Positions 1 to 11,230 of a stretch of 64,000 bases of DNA are shown piece by piece. The notes under the pieces were generated by a model. The model was given only the letters and a program-made list of their open reading frames with translations. It was not told where the DNA came from and did not search any database. The first letter of the stretch is position 1. Every line of letters starts with the position of its first letter. A program made the translations under genes and the position numbers. This DNA comes from Lentinus brumalis (taxonomy: Eukaryota > Basidiomycota > Agaricomycetes > Polyporales > Polyporaceae): positions 310,001-374,000 of the forward strand of contig MARA01000010.1 in assembly GCA_001792895.1 (NCBI GenBank), written 5' to 3'.

Positions 1-898
1 TGGGGCCTCGCCTACAACCTGTACGCCGATAAACTACTCGGCCTGAACGTCTTCCCATCCTCCATATATGCGCTGCGTACGTACTCTGTCACACCGACGA
101 CTACGCTCCTTCGCTGACTCCGAGAATCTTCGCATCTTCCAGAGACGTCCTGGTACAGCAGCCGAAACAGTGAGTCCCTCGCGTCGTCATCCTGACAATG
201 CCCATGGCTCACCGCCACCAAATTCCCGCCAGACCCGTTCGGCGTACCGCTCGACACCCGGTGAGTACCAGTCCTTCCCCCTCCGTCCCTCTCCCGCACA
301 TCCGCTCACCACAAATACCCTCCCTCAGCCACACCTACACCAAGTCCGGTAAGTCACCAGCTCCCCCCTCCCTCCCCTGCCTCGGCTAACCCTCCCGCCT
401 CCCAACAGACTGGCAGATCTGGACCGCAGGCATCGCCACCTCCAACAGCGTCCGCGACCAATTCATCAGCGCAGTAAAAGCCTACGCCGCAGACGCAAAG
501 AACAAAGTCCCCCTCGGCGACCTCTACGAGTCCAAGGACGGCACCTGGGTCCCCAACACCGGCCGCGCGCGCCCCGTCGTCGGCGGACACCTCGCCCTCG
601 TGAGTTCTCGTTCTCTCTCCCCTTTTATAGCGCCGACGGCCGCGCTCACCCCGTGGCCTGGCACGTTCCTGCCTGCCTGCAGCTGGCGCTGCAGTCCGCG
701 CCGACGAACGTCACGAGCCCGACGGGTACGGGCACACCGACGGGCTCTAGCGGGTCGGCGGGCAGCACTTCGACGACGGTCACTTCGAGTGGGCTGAACC
801 CCGGGAGCACCAACGGCGCGCATGCGTCGTACCTGGCTGAGGATGTGCTCTTCAGTGTCCTGGGTGCGCTGGCAGTATGCATCGGCTTGTCGAGGTGA
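1..898 (+). CDS. Glutaminase GtaA-type, C-terminal part (5' end outside window)
   Basis: Secreted glutaminase of the fungal GtaA family, which converts glutamine to glutamate outside the cell. Only the C-terminal end is present. It enters the window in frame (WGLAYNLYADKLLG) and continues through exons at about 1-76, 143-169, 233-260, 329-348, 409-599 and 683-898, all with GT-AG introns of 55-85 nt. The joined product carries the family landmarks PFGVPLDTRHTYTKSDW, then WTAGIA, then GRARPVVGGHLAL. After the catalytic region comes a Thr/Ser/Gly-rich linker (about residues 700-750 of a normal-length protein) and a hydrophobic tail ending ALAVCIGLSR, which suggests a GPI-anchor signal rather than a freely secreted enzyme. 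The neighbouring gene is convergent. The family call is confident; the anchor is an inference from composition. Confidence 0.85.
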
Positions 899-1246
899 TG
901 GTGTTTGCCTCTCGATCAATAAGAGGCTGAGTTAGTTCCCAACCTCGTAGCGACGCGGCATAAATAAATCATACGCCATTGGTCGTAGTGACGGGATCAT
1001 GCGCATTAGTTCTCTTGTCTGCTACAGCACGCCAACCGCAAAATGAAGGGAAAGACTAGTGTGCATTATGGTCGTACAGTTAACAGCACTACAACTACAG
1101 TATGAGAGACCGGTATAGGGCTACATAGTGGGTGTCCGTATTCAATGTTGCTTCGCACATGCACGTACGCTTAGACGACGTTGTACCTGCATGCGTCAAA
1201 AGTTCGTCAGTATGAGTCGTCAAACAACAAAACGACTGCAGTGCAC
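899..1246. other. Intergenic, convergent 3' ends
   Basis: Shared 3' flank of the glutaminase and HAM1-like genes. An AATAAA-like run lies near 963 (ataaataaatc). I see no gene here. Confidence 0.5.
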
Positions 1247-4040
1247 TCACGCTTCGCTGCGCCACTCCTCGCCCTTCCTCGCCGCCTCCTGCCGCTCGCC
1301 TGCACGGTTCACCCACCCAGCGGGGTGCCCCGCACCAGAGAGGAGCTCGTCCTGCGGCTGCGTGACGACCTTGAACTGCGCGCCGCGCTCCTCCTTCTTC
1401 GCCTTCGCCTCCGCCTTCGCCCGCGCCGCCTCCTCCTTGCGCTGCTGGAGCTGCTGGCGGAGCACGTCGCGCCGGCCCTTGTCCTCGCTCGCCTTCGCCT
1501 CGTTCATCTGGTCGCGCACGCCCGCGAGCTGTCCGTCGACGTACTCGAGCATCGTGCGCACGGCGCCGCCAACGGCCTTCTGCAGCTGCTTCTTCACGAG
1601 GCCCGTGGCGAGCGGCCCGAGCAGCTTGTACAGCGTGTCGTGCTTCGAGTCGCGAATGCTGAACTTGAGCGTGTCGATCGACGTCGAGACGTCCTTGACC
1701 TTGAACACGGACGTGCGGTCCTTGTCCGCGGACACGAGGTGCGCGGTGACGGTGAGGCCGGAGCCGCCGAGGAGGACGTCCGCGAGGCCGGAGTCCGTGA
1801 GCTTCGGCGTCCCAGTCTTCTTGCGGAAGTAGAACGCGACGTCGCGCATGTCGGCCTGGATCTGACCCAACGTGAGCTTGAACTCATGGTGAGTCTCGTC
1901 CCTAGTAAGAACGTGTTAGCGATCAAAACGTGGAAGGGCGACAACAAATAGGCACGTACTTGATGTTGTTGTACGCGCTAAGTTTGACGTGGTTGTGCAT
2001 GTCCATGGTGATGAGGTTCGGGAAGAGGTTCTTGCCAGACAGAGCCAGGTTCTCGATGACGAGATCCAAGGCTTCGTCCGTGTACTCGATGCGCGGGATA
2101 GGGACATAGCCGACCTGCTCGATGAAGCCAGGAATGATTTGCTGACGAATGTCGGCCCAAAGCTCCGGCTTGAACTTGAGATTGCCGTCGCCGTCGAGCA
2201 GGAGGTCTTTCGTGAGTTGAGCGAAGTTGTTGCCAACCCTGCGAACGCGTCAAATTGATCAGCTGGTAAACGACACATACAATAGAGATATACGCACTGC
2301 TTGTTGAGAGGATCCTCCGCCCAAGCACCGAACCACGCGCTGACGCTGTTGGTGAGGTTGTCGAAGTGGCCCTTGTACTTCTCGTCGTAGAACTGGCGTC
2401 CGGTCTCGCGAAGCTGGTTGCCGCGCTCGCTGCACTGGTCATCGAGGACGTAGCCGGGCTCCAGGAGTACCTCGCGCACATACTCGTCGACCTCGCGGAA
2501 CCAGTGACGGAGTCGCTCGTCGTTCTGGGAGTCCTCGTAGAGCGCGCGCATCGCGTCGCCGATGGTACTCAAGCTGCGGCCGTTGGCGAAACGCTCGAGA
2601 AGGGTGCGAATCTCGTTGAGGGAGGTCTGGACGTTGGGGTCCGAGGAGAGTTGCTGGTGCGAGTCCTTGCCGTGGCTGGCAACGGTGCGGCCGTGCGAGG
2701 CATACTCCTCGAGGAAGTTGAGGAGCCACTGCATGGACTCCTTGTAGTCATCGTGGCTCTGGCACTCGTAGATGACCTGTGAACGCAACGTGGGTTGAGC
2801 TGAGGAAACAGGGGAAATATGCGCACAACGAACCTTCTTGAGACGGAAGATGAACTGGTCGCGACGCTCCGGAGGGAAGTACTCGTCGTTAAAGAAGCTC
2901 TTGGCACGCTCCTTGTGCTCGTTCACGCGCTCCTTGTGCTCGTTGACGCGTTCCTTGTGCTCGTCGGGGACACGGCCCAGGATCGAGTCCTTGACACCGC
3001 TGAACTTGTCCTGGAGACGCGACTTGCGGGCCTGCGCGTCGCCCTCGTCCTTGACGGGCTCGTCGACGGCGGCGCGCTGGCGGACGTCCTCGGCATGACG
3101 CTCAGCCTCGATCTGTGTGATGACGTCAGAGCCTGCTCGACTCCACGGACCGTCTGCACTCACCTGTGCCTGGCTCTTGAACTCCTCCTTCTTCTGCCGC
3201 GCCTCGTTCAGTGCCTCGTCGCCTCGCTTGACCTCGTCGCCCTTCTTGACGGCGGTGCCTTGCGCGGGGTCTTCACTGCGAGGGTGGTGTGCGACGCGAA
3301 TGTCGGTGCCGGGAACCTGGACTTCCGGAACCTGTATACGAGGTTAAGAACAATCCGAACGCGTAAGGGCACCAGTCAACACGTACCGGAGTCTCGTTCG
3401 GGCCAACCTTGCGACCGCCCTCGGAGATGAAGGTGTGCTCGGGGCCGGGCTCGTCGACGCGACGAAGAGCATCCTCACTAGGACGCGCCTGCGTAGCGAC
3501 CTTCTCGGCACCGCGCGCGAGGAGGTCGCGGCCGATGACACCGAAGTCGCTCACGAGCTTGCGAACCTCGGCGTTGGTGAAGACGAGGGAAAGGAGAGTG
3601 CGGAGGTGCTGGACGGCCTGCTGGCCGTCCGACTTGACCTTGCCGCCCTGGACGGGGAGGACTTCGTTGGGGTCCTTCTTGGCCTGGTCGAGGTTGACGT
3701 CACGGGTGTGCCAGACGAAGTTCTGGAGGACCTCGTCGGCGTTCTTCTCGCGGATGAGGGCGCGGAGGGTATCAAAGACGTCGCTGGTGTCTTGGACAAG
3801 CTTCTGGCCCTCGGGGGAGAGGGAGTCGGACTTGGTGAGGAAGGTGTCGTTGATGTGGCTGAGCATAGAGTCGAGCTGGTCGTTGGTGGGAAGCTTGGAC
3901 TGCTTCATCGCGGTGAAGGCGCCATAGAAGCGCAGCTTGCGGTCGACGTCCGTCTGGAGCTTCTGGCGGTCGATGGGCTCGGTGACGGAGCCGGCGGCGG
4001 GGTGGTCGCTGATGTCCTTCTTGGCCTGGGGGAGAGACAT
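1247..4040 (-). CDS. HAM1-like domain protein (HAM1 N- and C-terminal domains)
   Basis: Large fungal protein of the HAM1-like N-terminal / C-terminal domain families, whose biochemical role is not established. The start at 4040 (MSLPQAKKDISDHP) opens a long exon. Introns near 3340-3395, 3115-3165, 2780-2830, 2240-2300 and 1895-1960 then join a charged linker (KKGDEVKRGDEALNEARQKK), a helical segment with three EHKERV-type repeats, the domain with WFREVDEYVREVLLEPGYVL, and a region PNLITMDMHNHVKLSAYNN. The C-terminal domain follows (MGQIQADMRDVAFYFRKKTG). The tail from about 1500 down is a Lys/Glu/Ala-rich coiled-coil-like stretch. The amphipathic, lipid-binding-like composition hints at a membrane or lipid-droplet association, but that is inference. 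A TATATA motif sits about 120 bp upstream. Exon ends are approximate; the family call is firm. Confidence 0.82.
2907..2966 (-). repeat. 21-bp coding tandem repeat (EHKERVN)
   Basis: Two full 21-bp units (2907-2927 and 2928-2948, one base different) and a third partial unit. On the minus strand they encode EHKERVN-EHKERVN-EHKERAK inside the HAM1-like protein. The repeat is in frame and would lengthen a charged helix. Confidence 0.85.
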
Positions 4041-5329
4041 GATGGTAGAGTCGTAAAGTCGTGAAAAGGGTGAGTTGTTGTAGAGTAAGTGGTGGTAGAA
4101 AGACGCGGTCGTAAGAGGGGTCGTAAACTTGTGGGGAGCACGGGCGGGAGCAGTCGAGGTTATATAGGGCGGGTAGGCAGGGCATTGTCGTCATAGGTCC
4201 CGGTGGAGGAGGTGGACGTCCTGCAATCGAGGACACCACTGCGGACGTCAGTGCCCCACGTCAGATACCATACACGGCAGCTCTTCAGCCACATTGCGTC
4301 TTCCCAGCATCCAGCTGCCCCGATACATAACCCCAAACGACTGCTTTCCAGATCGCACTCGCGCCTCGTCACCATGACGTCACACCTTCCCATTCCCTGC
4401 GCGCTTGAGCTTCCGTGCCGTCCTTCGCGACCGCGACCTATTCTTCGTAAGTACTTAGTATTGGCTAGCTGGCTGGCAACCCTCAATATCTGCCGCGAGC
4501 ACAACATCACACTCAGCTTGTGCGTAGCTTCTCGCGTACAAGCGAACAAAGCACGTCGACACGTTCACCTCGTCGTTCCGGCCGCGCGGACTACAAACTC
4601 AACCCAGGTCGCACGAGAAGCAAGGTGATGGCGTTGTGGTCAGATAAACACCGATAAACGGGATCCATGGGGCCAGGGGCACAGGTCCAAGCTTGTATTG
4701 CTCCATCGGCGCGCGCGCGAAGGCCTTCGCTTCTCGAGAATCGATAGAATTCGATCCTCTCATGCGTAGCTATTAGGGCTACCAGTCTACTGAAGTCGTG
4801 AGATCGGTTTTAACGCGTCATGATTGATGCAATGGTCGAAGTAAGTAGACATGCGATGTACGTACCCGGGGTGATCATGATTGGGCAGCGATTACGCTCA
4901 TGCTCATGTGTATAGTTCGCCTTCGTTCGTCCTTTGCACGACCTTCGGCACGACCTTCAAGCTACCGCCAGACAGAGTCCCGTGCGACAAGACTTGGACA
5001 GTGACACAAGCTCAGCGGTCAACCTCCAGGCCGTCTACACAACCGGAGCGCAGCGCAATGGTATCTAGGACTACAGATCTGCTACAGTAGGTGGGTCAGT
5101 ACGTCAATGCGTATAGTGTAGTGCTTACTCACAGCTACCGCGTCCAATTGCTCGTCCAGGCGCGGTGGTGGCAATCACGGATCGTCCATGTGTGAATACT
5201 ACTCACCGTCGCGTTCGGACATCGCTCGGTCCTCAGGCCTCAGGCCTCACGAGTGCACGCACGCCCATCACTGACAGCGTGCATACTGTACGCAATATAC
5301 AGGAGCGCCGCGATGCCCGCCTTCGAGCT
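4041..5329. other. Intergenic region
   Basis: Promoter side of the HAM1-like gene and 3' flank of the aminopeptidase. Open frames here (for example 4203-4628 +) have no recognisable domain and no gene-like exon structure. No gene seen. Confidence 0.45.
4161..4166 (-). promoter_or_regulatory. Likely TATA box of the HAM1-like gene
   Basis: TATATA, followed on the minus strand by a pyrimidine-rich leader, about 120 bp before the ATG at 4040. Position and sequence fit a core promoter. Confidence 0.45.
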
Positions 5330-7490
5330 TTAGGCCTTATCAGTTGGACCCGACCGTTCGGCCTTCGACCCCGACTCCGCCCAACCACCAAGCTCGACCG
5401 CGAACGCAACCGCGAGCTTCGAGAACTCACGCATGTGCTCGAAGCTGAACTCGTCCGAGACGTCGTACCGGCTGCGGGCGCCACGTCAGCAGGGGAGCGG
5501 CTAGTCCGTGTCGGACAGTGGAGGCTACTCACTCGTCGACGGTGTGCACGTACTGGTGGTTCGACTCCGGGAAGGTGCTCTCTAGATGGAGGAGAACATA
5601 AACGTGAGCACGCGCGCACGTACGCCCGAGGCGGCCGAGACGACTGAGGATTAGCGCACCTATAGAGTCGGTGCTGGGGTACCCAGCCTTATGCCACGAG
5701 GCACTATTACAGTTGCAGTGATGAGCAAGCCGCTCGGCATCCGGTAACTATAAAGTATCTGGGGAACTCACTGATCGCTGCACGCAAAGCCGCACTCCGT
5801 GTCTACCCATGGGATGTCGAGATAGAGGTCGACCAGCTCCCTGTTAAACTGCGTCAAGCTGCATGGGCAACGAAGCGTCAGCTGTTCGTGATTTGTGTGC
5901 AGAGGCGCAGAACAGCGTTGGCAAGATCTGAGATCACTGACTCGCGGTCCACGAAGTCGTCGGAGACGATCCCGACGTGCTCCTCGGTGCCGCGCTTGAT
6001 CCACGCTGTCATGTCGAACTGACGCGGCACAAGTGACAAGTTCAGGACTCAAACCTGACAGAGATAGAATTGGGCAAACACGAACCTGTTGTATGCCCAC
6101 AACGTTGACATCGCGAACTTCGTACGACCGCGCAACAGCTTGCGATCCAAGAAGCCCGCCTTCCTGTTCGAACATATCATCGCACGCACGTACAAGATAA
6201 ATCATTAAGTGTGACACGTACCTCGGCAGCATACCAGTGGAACTCAACCGCACGCTCCGGCTGCCAGCCGGCGGCGATCAGAGCACGGTACGCTTCCAGG
6301 ATGCTCATAGAACCCGAGCCATCGTCATCGGCACCTAGAGGAGCCGTCAGGTCGGTGGCAAAATCCGTCCCAGGTGACGCTGCATACCAGGGGCAGGCAG
6401 GAAAGGCGATTTTCTGTTGTAGCTGATGGCGTTGTCAGTCGGACAGTACGCCCATGGTGCCCAACGTGCTAACACGCACCTATCCTGGTGAGCACCAACG
6501 ATGACCACCCCGTCATCGTCGGTCGAGGTGCCGTTAATTCTGACGATCTGAAGCACGAGGGCACTGTGAGCACAAGACGTGGTGCGTTGGACTGGGCACG
6601 GACGATGCTGCTCTGGATCCAGGTGTGCGGGAACTCTTGGATAGAGATGCTCTTCCGCAGCGACTTCGGGGCGTATTCCTCTGCGAGCTGTGAGCCAAAG
6701 AAGGGGTGAGACTGGGACTGGGACTGGGACTGGCCGCCATTCAGCTGGTCACGGGTTGCGCTACCTCAGTGATCTTGTTGAGCAGCCATGTCTGGCTTTG
6801 TTTGCCGGTCTGGACAGCGGTTAGCTTGCATCAGGCTGGAAAGGTGCTGGCTGCAAGTACATCGCTGAGGTAATCTGGGCAAAGATGAGTCTATATGTCG
6901 GTGACCCGCCATACAAGACTCACAGCGGGTCCGGAAGCTCGTAAAGTTGTCGAGGGTATCCCGGAGGTTCTGGAGTTCTAGAGTTTCAATGACAGCCCGC
7001 ACGGACTCGTTGTGGCTCGGGGTTGGGTACGACGCTTGACTGGCCGTCAGCTAGAGCGCAGCCACGCACGGGACCGTCCACGTACGCTTCGCCGCAGTTC
7101 TGAACTGTGCACGAGAACCAAGGTCTGCCGTCTCTGTGCTATGCAGGTATGTCAGAAGCACGTCATGCCTATGTACTAGTACTGGGGAGTCGCGACTCAC
7201 ACGTCGAAAAACCTGATGCCTTGCGCTTTCGCCTGTATCTGAAGAAGACGTTCACATGTGAGCAGTGCGGAGGGCCAACGTCACACACGTGGGAGTACCT
7301 TCTCCAATTCGGTCATTACGACAGGCTCCTGACCCTCCAATTGCACCAGACGGGGCGCACTGAGGTTCAAGTGAAAGCCGGGGTACTTGTCGGAAAGAAC
7401 ATCGCCCAGGGGCGACTGTTCGTTGCTGTAGAGAGTGAGCGGGGTCGCGACCACAGCAGATATGAAAGCAAGGAGCACGAGGACCCGCAT
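5330..7490 (-). CDS. Secreted M28-family leucyl aminopeptidase
   Basis: Extracellular zinc aminopeptidase that removes N-terminal residues from peptides. The start at 7490 was chosen because it opens a clear signal peptide (MRVLVLLAFISAVVA) followed by the short fungal propeptide. In-frame ATGs further upstream (to 7562) would bury the signal. The M28 metal and catalytic residues appear in order across short exons: GAHQD (about 6480), GADDDGSGS (about 6320), EE of AAE|EGGLLGS split by an intron (about 6150-6225), FDMTAWI (about 6010) and HTVDE (about 5530). The final exon reads FEHMREFSKLAVAFAVELGGWAE and stops at 5330. A SQSQSQ run from a hexanucleotide repeat lies before the catalytic domain. 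Roughly ten introns are needed and several junctions are approximate. Secretion would fit nutrient acquisition. Confidence 0.82.
6711..6733. repeat. Hexanucleotide microsatellite (ACTGGG)n
   Basis: Three complete ACTGGG units plus a partial fourth. On the minus strand it reads as a Ser-Gln run in the aminopeptidase frame. Such tracts are length-variable. Confidence 0.8.
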
Positions 7491-8000
7491 GACGGACGAG
7501 AGCAAGCAGGGATTGGAGCGGGCCGCGATAAAAGCCAGAGTCAAGCGCGACGCGACGCTCAATCACCACATTGACGTCGTCGTACTGCGCAGTCGCTGAT
7601 CCTCCTGGTTCACGCAATCAGCTCTGGACATTCACATGTGTCCGCAGCAAACGCAAGTTCTGATACTGCCGTAACCTCTGGACCATCACTCTATCGCCTC
7701 AACTAGCTCTACAGAGTCTACACCTGCAGCGGACAACTGAGGCCGTCAAGAGAAGGGGTGTGAGCAGGAATAGCATGCAGCAAAACGTTCACATGACAGG
7801 ACTGGACCGTCCAGCGCGCAGTCCGAAGGCTGCACGCTGTCCGATGGTCCTACATAATGCCTTATCAAGAATACGGAACATGGAAGAACGCATTCTCAGA
7901 GTCAGAAGCTCCGCGCCCAACGTCAATGCACGTACATAAACAGCATAAACAGGAGAGGCCACGGGCTCGACCGTGACACTCACTGCCAGTGGAGACCACC
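7491..8000. other. Intergenic, divergent promoters
   Basis: Separates the aminopeptidase (-) from the CFEM gene (+). A TA-rich 'acataaacagcataaac' lies about 65 bp upstream of 8001 and may be the core promoter of the CFEM gene. Nothing else recognised. Confidence 0.4.
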
Positions 8001-8812
8001 ATGCACGCTAGCATACTGCTATTCGCAGCGCTCTCCGCTGCCGTCTCCGCCGTCAACGCACAAGGCGACGGATGCGCAGAGACCTGCATCCAGGAACTCG
8101 TCGCGGGGTGCGATACCATGTGAGCTGCCACATTCTCTGTCCTCGAGGAAAACGCGAGCCAAACCGGGACAACGCACTGCAGAACCGACCCGAACTGTGT
8201 CTGCGGCGGAGGAAGCACCGTCGATGCCTGCATCCAACGCAACTGCTCGTCCACGGAGCAGGAACTGTTCAGCTCCATCTCCTCGTCCATTTGCGCGGCA
8301 GCCAGTGAGTGTCGTTTCCCACTGCGCATGCTCCCAAGACATTTGTAGCTCCAGTAGAAGTAACGCACTCACCATGTTCTGTGCATGCAGCTTCGCAAGC
8401 AGCGAGCTTGACCATCCCGACCGTGTCGCTCACACTCCCGCCCGTATCTCTCTCGTTCACCACCGTCCCGACGGCGTCGCTCCCGTCGGTGTCCGCCCCG
8501 TCAGTGTCTTCGCTTCAGTCCCGGTCGCTGTCTAGTACATCGTTGACAACGGTCGTCACCTCCGCCTTGTCCAGCACGACGTCTTCACTGTCTTCCGCGC
8601 TGTCGCAGTCGAGCTCGGGCACGTCGGGAAGCTCCTCCTCGGGCACGGGTAGCGGAACTTCCACGTCCACGTCCTCTAGCGCGTCCGGCTCGCAGACGTC
8701 GAATGCCGCGCGAGCTGGGAGGGAGGACGTCGCCGTCGGTAGGGCAGGTGCGGTTGGGATGGGTGTTGTTGTATTCGTCGGGGTTGCTTTAGGAGGGTTG
8801 TTCGTGTTGTAA
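8001..8812 (+). CDS. CFEM-domain, GPI-anchored cell-surface protein
   Basis: Fungal cell-wall protein of the CFEM family, whose members bind haem or act in host or surface interaction. ATG 8001 opens a signal peptide (MHASILLFAALSAAVSAV) that cleaves near NAQG. Exon 1 ends at about 8120 (gtgagc), exon 2 runs to about 8306 and exon 3 starts near 8392. The joined domain has eight cysteines: CAETC, GC, then TDPNCVCGGG, AC, NC and a final SIC. This includes the Asp before CxC that serves as haem ligand in characterised CFEM proteins. Behind it is a Ser/Thr/Pro stalk of about 120 residues and a hydrophobic tail ending GGLFVL, typical of a GPI signal. The neighbour at 9202-9797 on the other strand shares the stalk and tail but not the domain. 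Confidence 0.85.
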
Positions 8813-9201
8813 GACAAAAACAGCGGCCGCACAGAAGTTGTACAAGTCAAGTTGTATCATATTCAAGCCGAGTGTGTAGGTTACGCCGGTGGAAGGTCGA
8901 TGCGAGGTTCGAGTCTTCGAAGTCGATGATATACGCTCGCCGCTCATCTGCAAGGCTGACCGAGTGTTGTGGGATGCAACGTATGTATATCATACCGTCT
9001 TCTTCCCTCGTCGCGGCATCAGAACCAGAAATCAGTACATACGTCGACAGAGTGGTAGTAGACGGGAAAGTCTAGATTGAGCGCCTATATCGCGAGGCTT
9101 GTGCTTTCACCATGACCACACCTCGCTCGCAACCACAAACATCTCTTTTCGATATGGTACAATCTGACCTACACGCCGTCTTTGCATGCATGCTTCTAGT
9201 C
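8813..9201. other. Intergenic between the tail-to-tail CFEM pair
   Basis: Shared 3' flank of two related convergent genes. I see no gene. A GGTTCGAGTC tRNA-like string at about 8907 has no matching acceptor stem. Confidence 0.45.
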
Positions 9202-9797
9202 TTACAACACCAACACTCCTCCTAGCGCGACACCAACGAACGCCAGACCCACTCCCACCGTGCCTCCCAAGCCAATGCCAAAGTCCATCTTGCCAGCCCG
9301 TGCAGCATTCGACGTCTGCGAAGTAGTCGCGCTCGTCGAGCTGGTTCCGCTTCCCGTGACGGAAGAAGAGCTGCCGGACGTCGCGGAGCTCTGCCCCGAC
9401 GAGAGACTACTGATGGACGACGAGCTCGACTGCGACAATCCGGAGGACAGCGAGGATGACCTGCTAGACGGCGCAGAGATGGGGAGAGTAGTGAAGGAAG
9501 TTATTGAGGACAGCGATGGAAGCGACGACGCTGAGGGGATGGACACCGATGGGAGCGACGCGGTCGGGACGGTGGTGGCCGAGAGCGACACGGGCGGGAG
9601 GGAGACCGTCACTGAGGTCGGGATACTAAAGCTCGTCCCTGTATGCCAAGGCATGGTGAGTCCTGCATTTCTGATACGGACGTGGACGGGTACTGCAGGG
9701 GTTGAGGAGGGAACGGGCACTCACGGGTGCTGGTATCACCTTGCGCGTAGACAGCCGGGACGGCGAGCGCTGCGAGCAAAAGAGCGACGGCATGCAT
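9202..9797 (-). CDS. GPI-anchored Ser/Thr-rich protein, CFEM-less paralog
   Basis: Anchored surface protein clearly related to the gene at 8001. Both carry a stalk reading SLPPVSLS.TTVPTASLPSVS, later SGSSSS.TGSGTS, then QTSNAARAG before the hydrophobic tail (here GVALGGVLVL). The start at 9797 gives a signal peptide (MHAVALLLAALAVPAVYA). Exon 1 ends after about 25 residues at a gtgagt near 9733. An acceptor near 9640-9665 leads directly into the stalk. No cysteine-rich CFEM module can be placed between them: the gap is about 70-95 nt, intron-sized. So the mature protein is essentially a stalk on an anchor. An upstream ATG at 9827 is possible but would bury the signal. The exact acceptor is uncertain. 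Confidence 0.7.
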
Positions 9798-11230
9798 TGT
9801 GGAGGCAGTCGTTGGGGACAGAGTCAACGTCGAGCCTTTGTCCTGACCAGCGACCGCGCCTTATGTACTCTACATGTGTCGACGTTGGGCGCCGAGCTCC
9901 TGTATTCGTCGCCCGCGAAGGCGTCATGAGGAATCTTCCAGGCCCCACCGTGCAACGTGCAACTTCGGGTAGTGCTTGCACGGTGGCGTCCATATGTGCG
10001 CGTGATATCGCACGTCTTGTCTTCCTTCCTTCTCTTGACGGTCTCAGTCGACCGCTGCGGATGTCGAGAGAAGCTCCAGTTATTGGATAACGTCGACGAC
10101 TTACGGCACGAGGTAGCTCTGGCTTGCTGCGGACTGCCTGGACTTGACGTAGGGTCGTCTGTGCTTGATTGGGTTCGGGGACATGAGTACTGCGATGGTA
10201 ATAAGGCCTCCTGGTAAGGCCTTGTCTTGCGAGCGCATTGTAGGAGCGTGTTCCTGGCAAGACGCGCGCTTCTTGCGCGGATGAACATCGATGTCGAGGT
10301 TGTCTCCGTACAGCAACCATCCAAGTTGCTGCTCGAGATGACCGTGGACACGGCAGGTATCGATGGCTCATGGCTGTACTTGAGTCGCGCAAGCTCGAAG
10401 TCTGTACTTGTCCACTCGTTCGCTTTGCCTTATTCTAACGAGGTGCGTTCGAGAAGCATAGTTCACCGGCGAGTCTAAGCCGGCCCTGCCCGCTTCAGCG
10501 TCCATCTGTTTGTTACATACTCTGGGCGCAGTTTCGATTCGTTCGGCAGATCGCTCGTGCTGTCTCGCCACCACAGCGTATCGCGGACGGGCTAACGACC
10601 TGGTAGCAGGGAGGCAGAGAGGCACACCGGCGTCCTCGGAATCATGGTCATATGTTCGTCTCTCACCTCTTGCTACCAGGTATACTTACACGCTCAGCTG
10701 ACCAGTGCTGCCCCACGCGGTCTACGCGAGTCCAGGCCGTCGTCGAAGCCTGCGCCTTGCTCTCAACAACATGCAAACGTCTCACATGTACAGAGTATGC
10801 ATCGTGGAACGCTCGCTCGACTCGCTGCCGGTGCGTATGTGCAAATGGCATCCTTCTCTTGGTTTATTGCATCTCTCAAGCCTCCTTTGTCATTTGCGGC
10901 GACCATCGTGGTAGAATCGAATAAATCCGTGTTTACCAGCCTGCCGTATCGCGTCCGCCGTCATGCTCTCAAGCAAGATTTGGACAGGGCGCGACGTCGG
11001 GAGCTATATGGTTGGCAGACAAGAGAAGAGACACGTTCGCGCGACCGAACGACCCGCCTCGTGTCCAGATATGGCAAGGACTTCACCATATCCGGACGGA
11101 ATGTCATCGACATCGCCGCCGCATGACATCAATTGGGACTCCCCAAGGCTATATAGTCTGGAGCAGGGGGTCTTCATGGAGTTTGTCATCTCTCTTCCAC
11201 CCTCCTCATCCCTCTCCACGTCGCCGCGCC
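9798..11230. other. Intergenic region, 1.4 kb
   Basis: Divergent promoter side of the CFEM-less gene and the dehydrogenase. Several 150-200-codon open frames overlap on both strands, but none shows a family signature. They look like chance frames in GC-rich DNA. Confidence 0.4.
11150..11156 (+). promoter_or_regulatory. TATA box of the alcohol dehydrogenase gene
   Basis: TATATAG about 75 bp upstream of the ATG at 11231, followed by a CT-rich stretch up to the start, as is common in well-expressed fungal genes. Confidence 0.55.

Noticed and set aside
1128..1951. Long plus-strand open frames opposite the HAM1-like C-terminus
   Set aside because: Antisense shadows of GC-rich, Lys/Glu/Ala-coding DNA; Arg/Leu-rich with no domain, while the minus strand has a clear family match.
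8900..8925. tRNA-like GGTTCGAGTC string
   Set aside because: No anticodon arm, A-box or pairing acceptor stem could be built around it.
9736..10392. 218-codon minus-strand open frame
   Set aside because: No domain, Arg-rich composition and competing frames of similar length on both strands; looks like chance.
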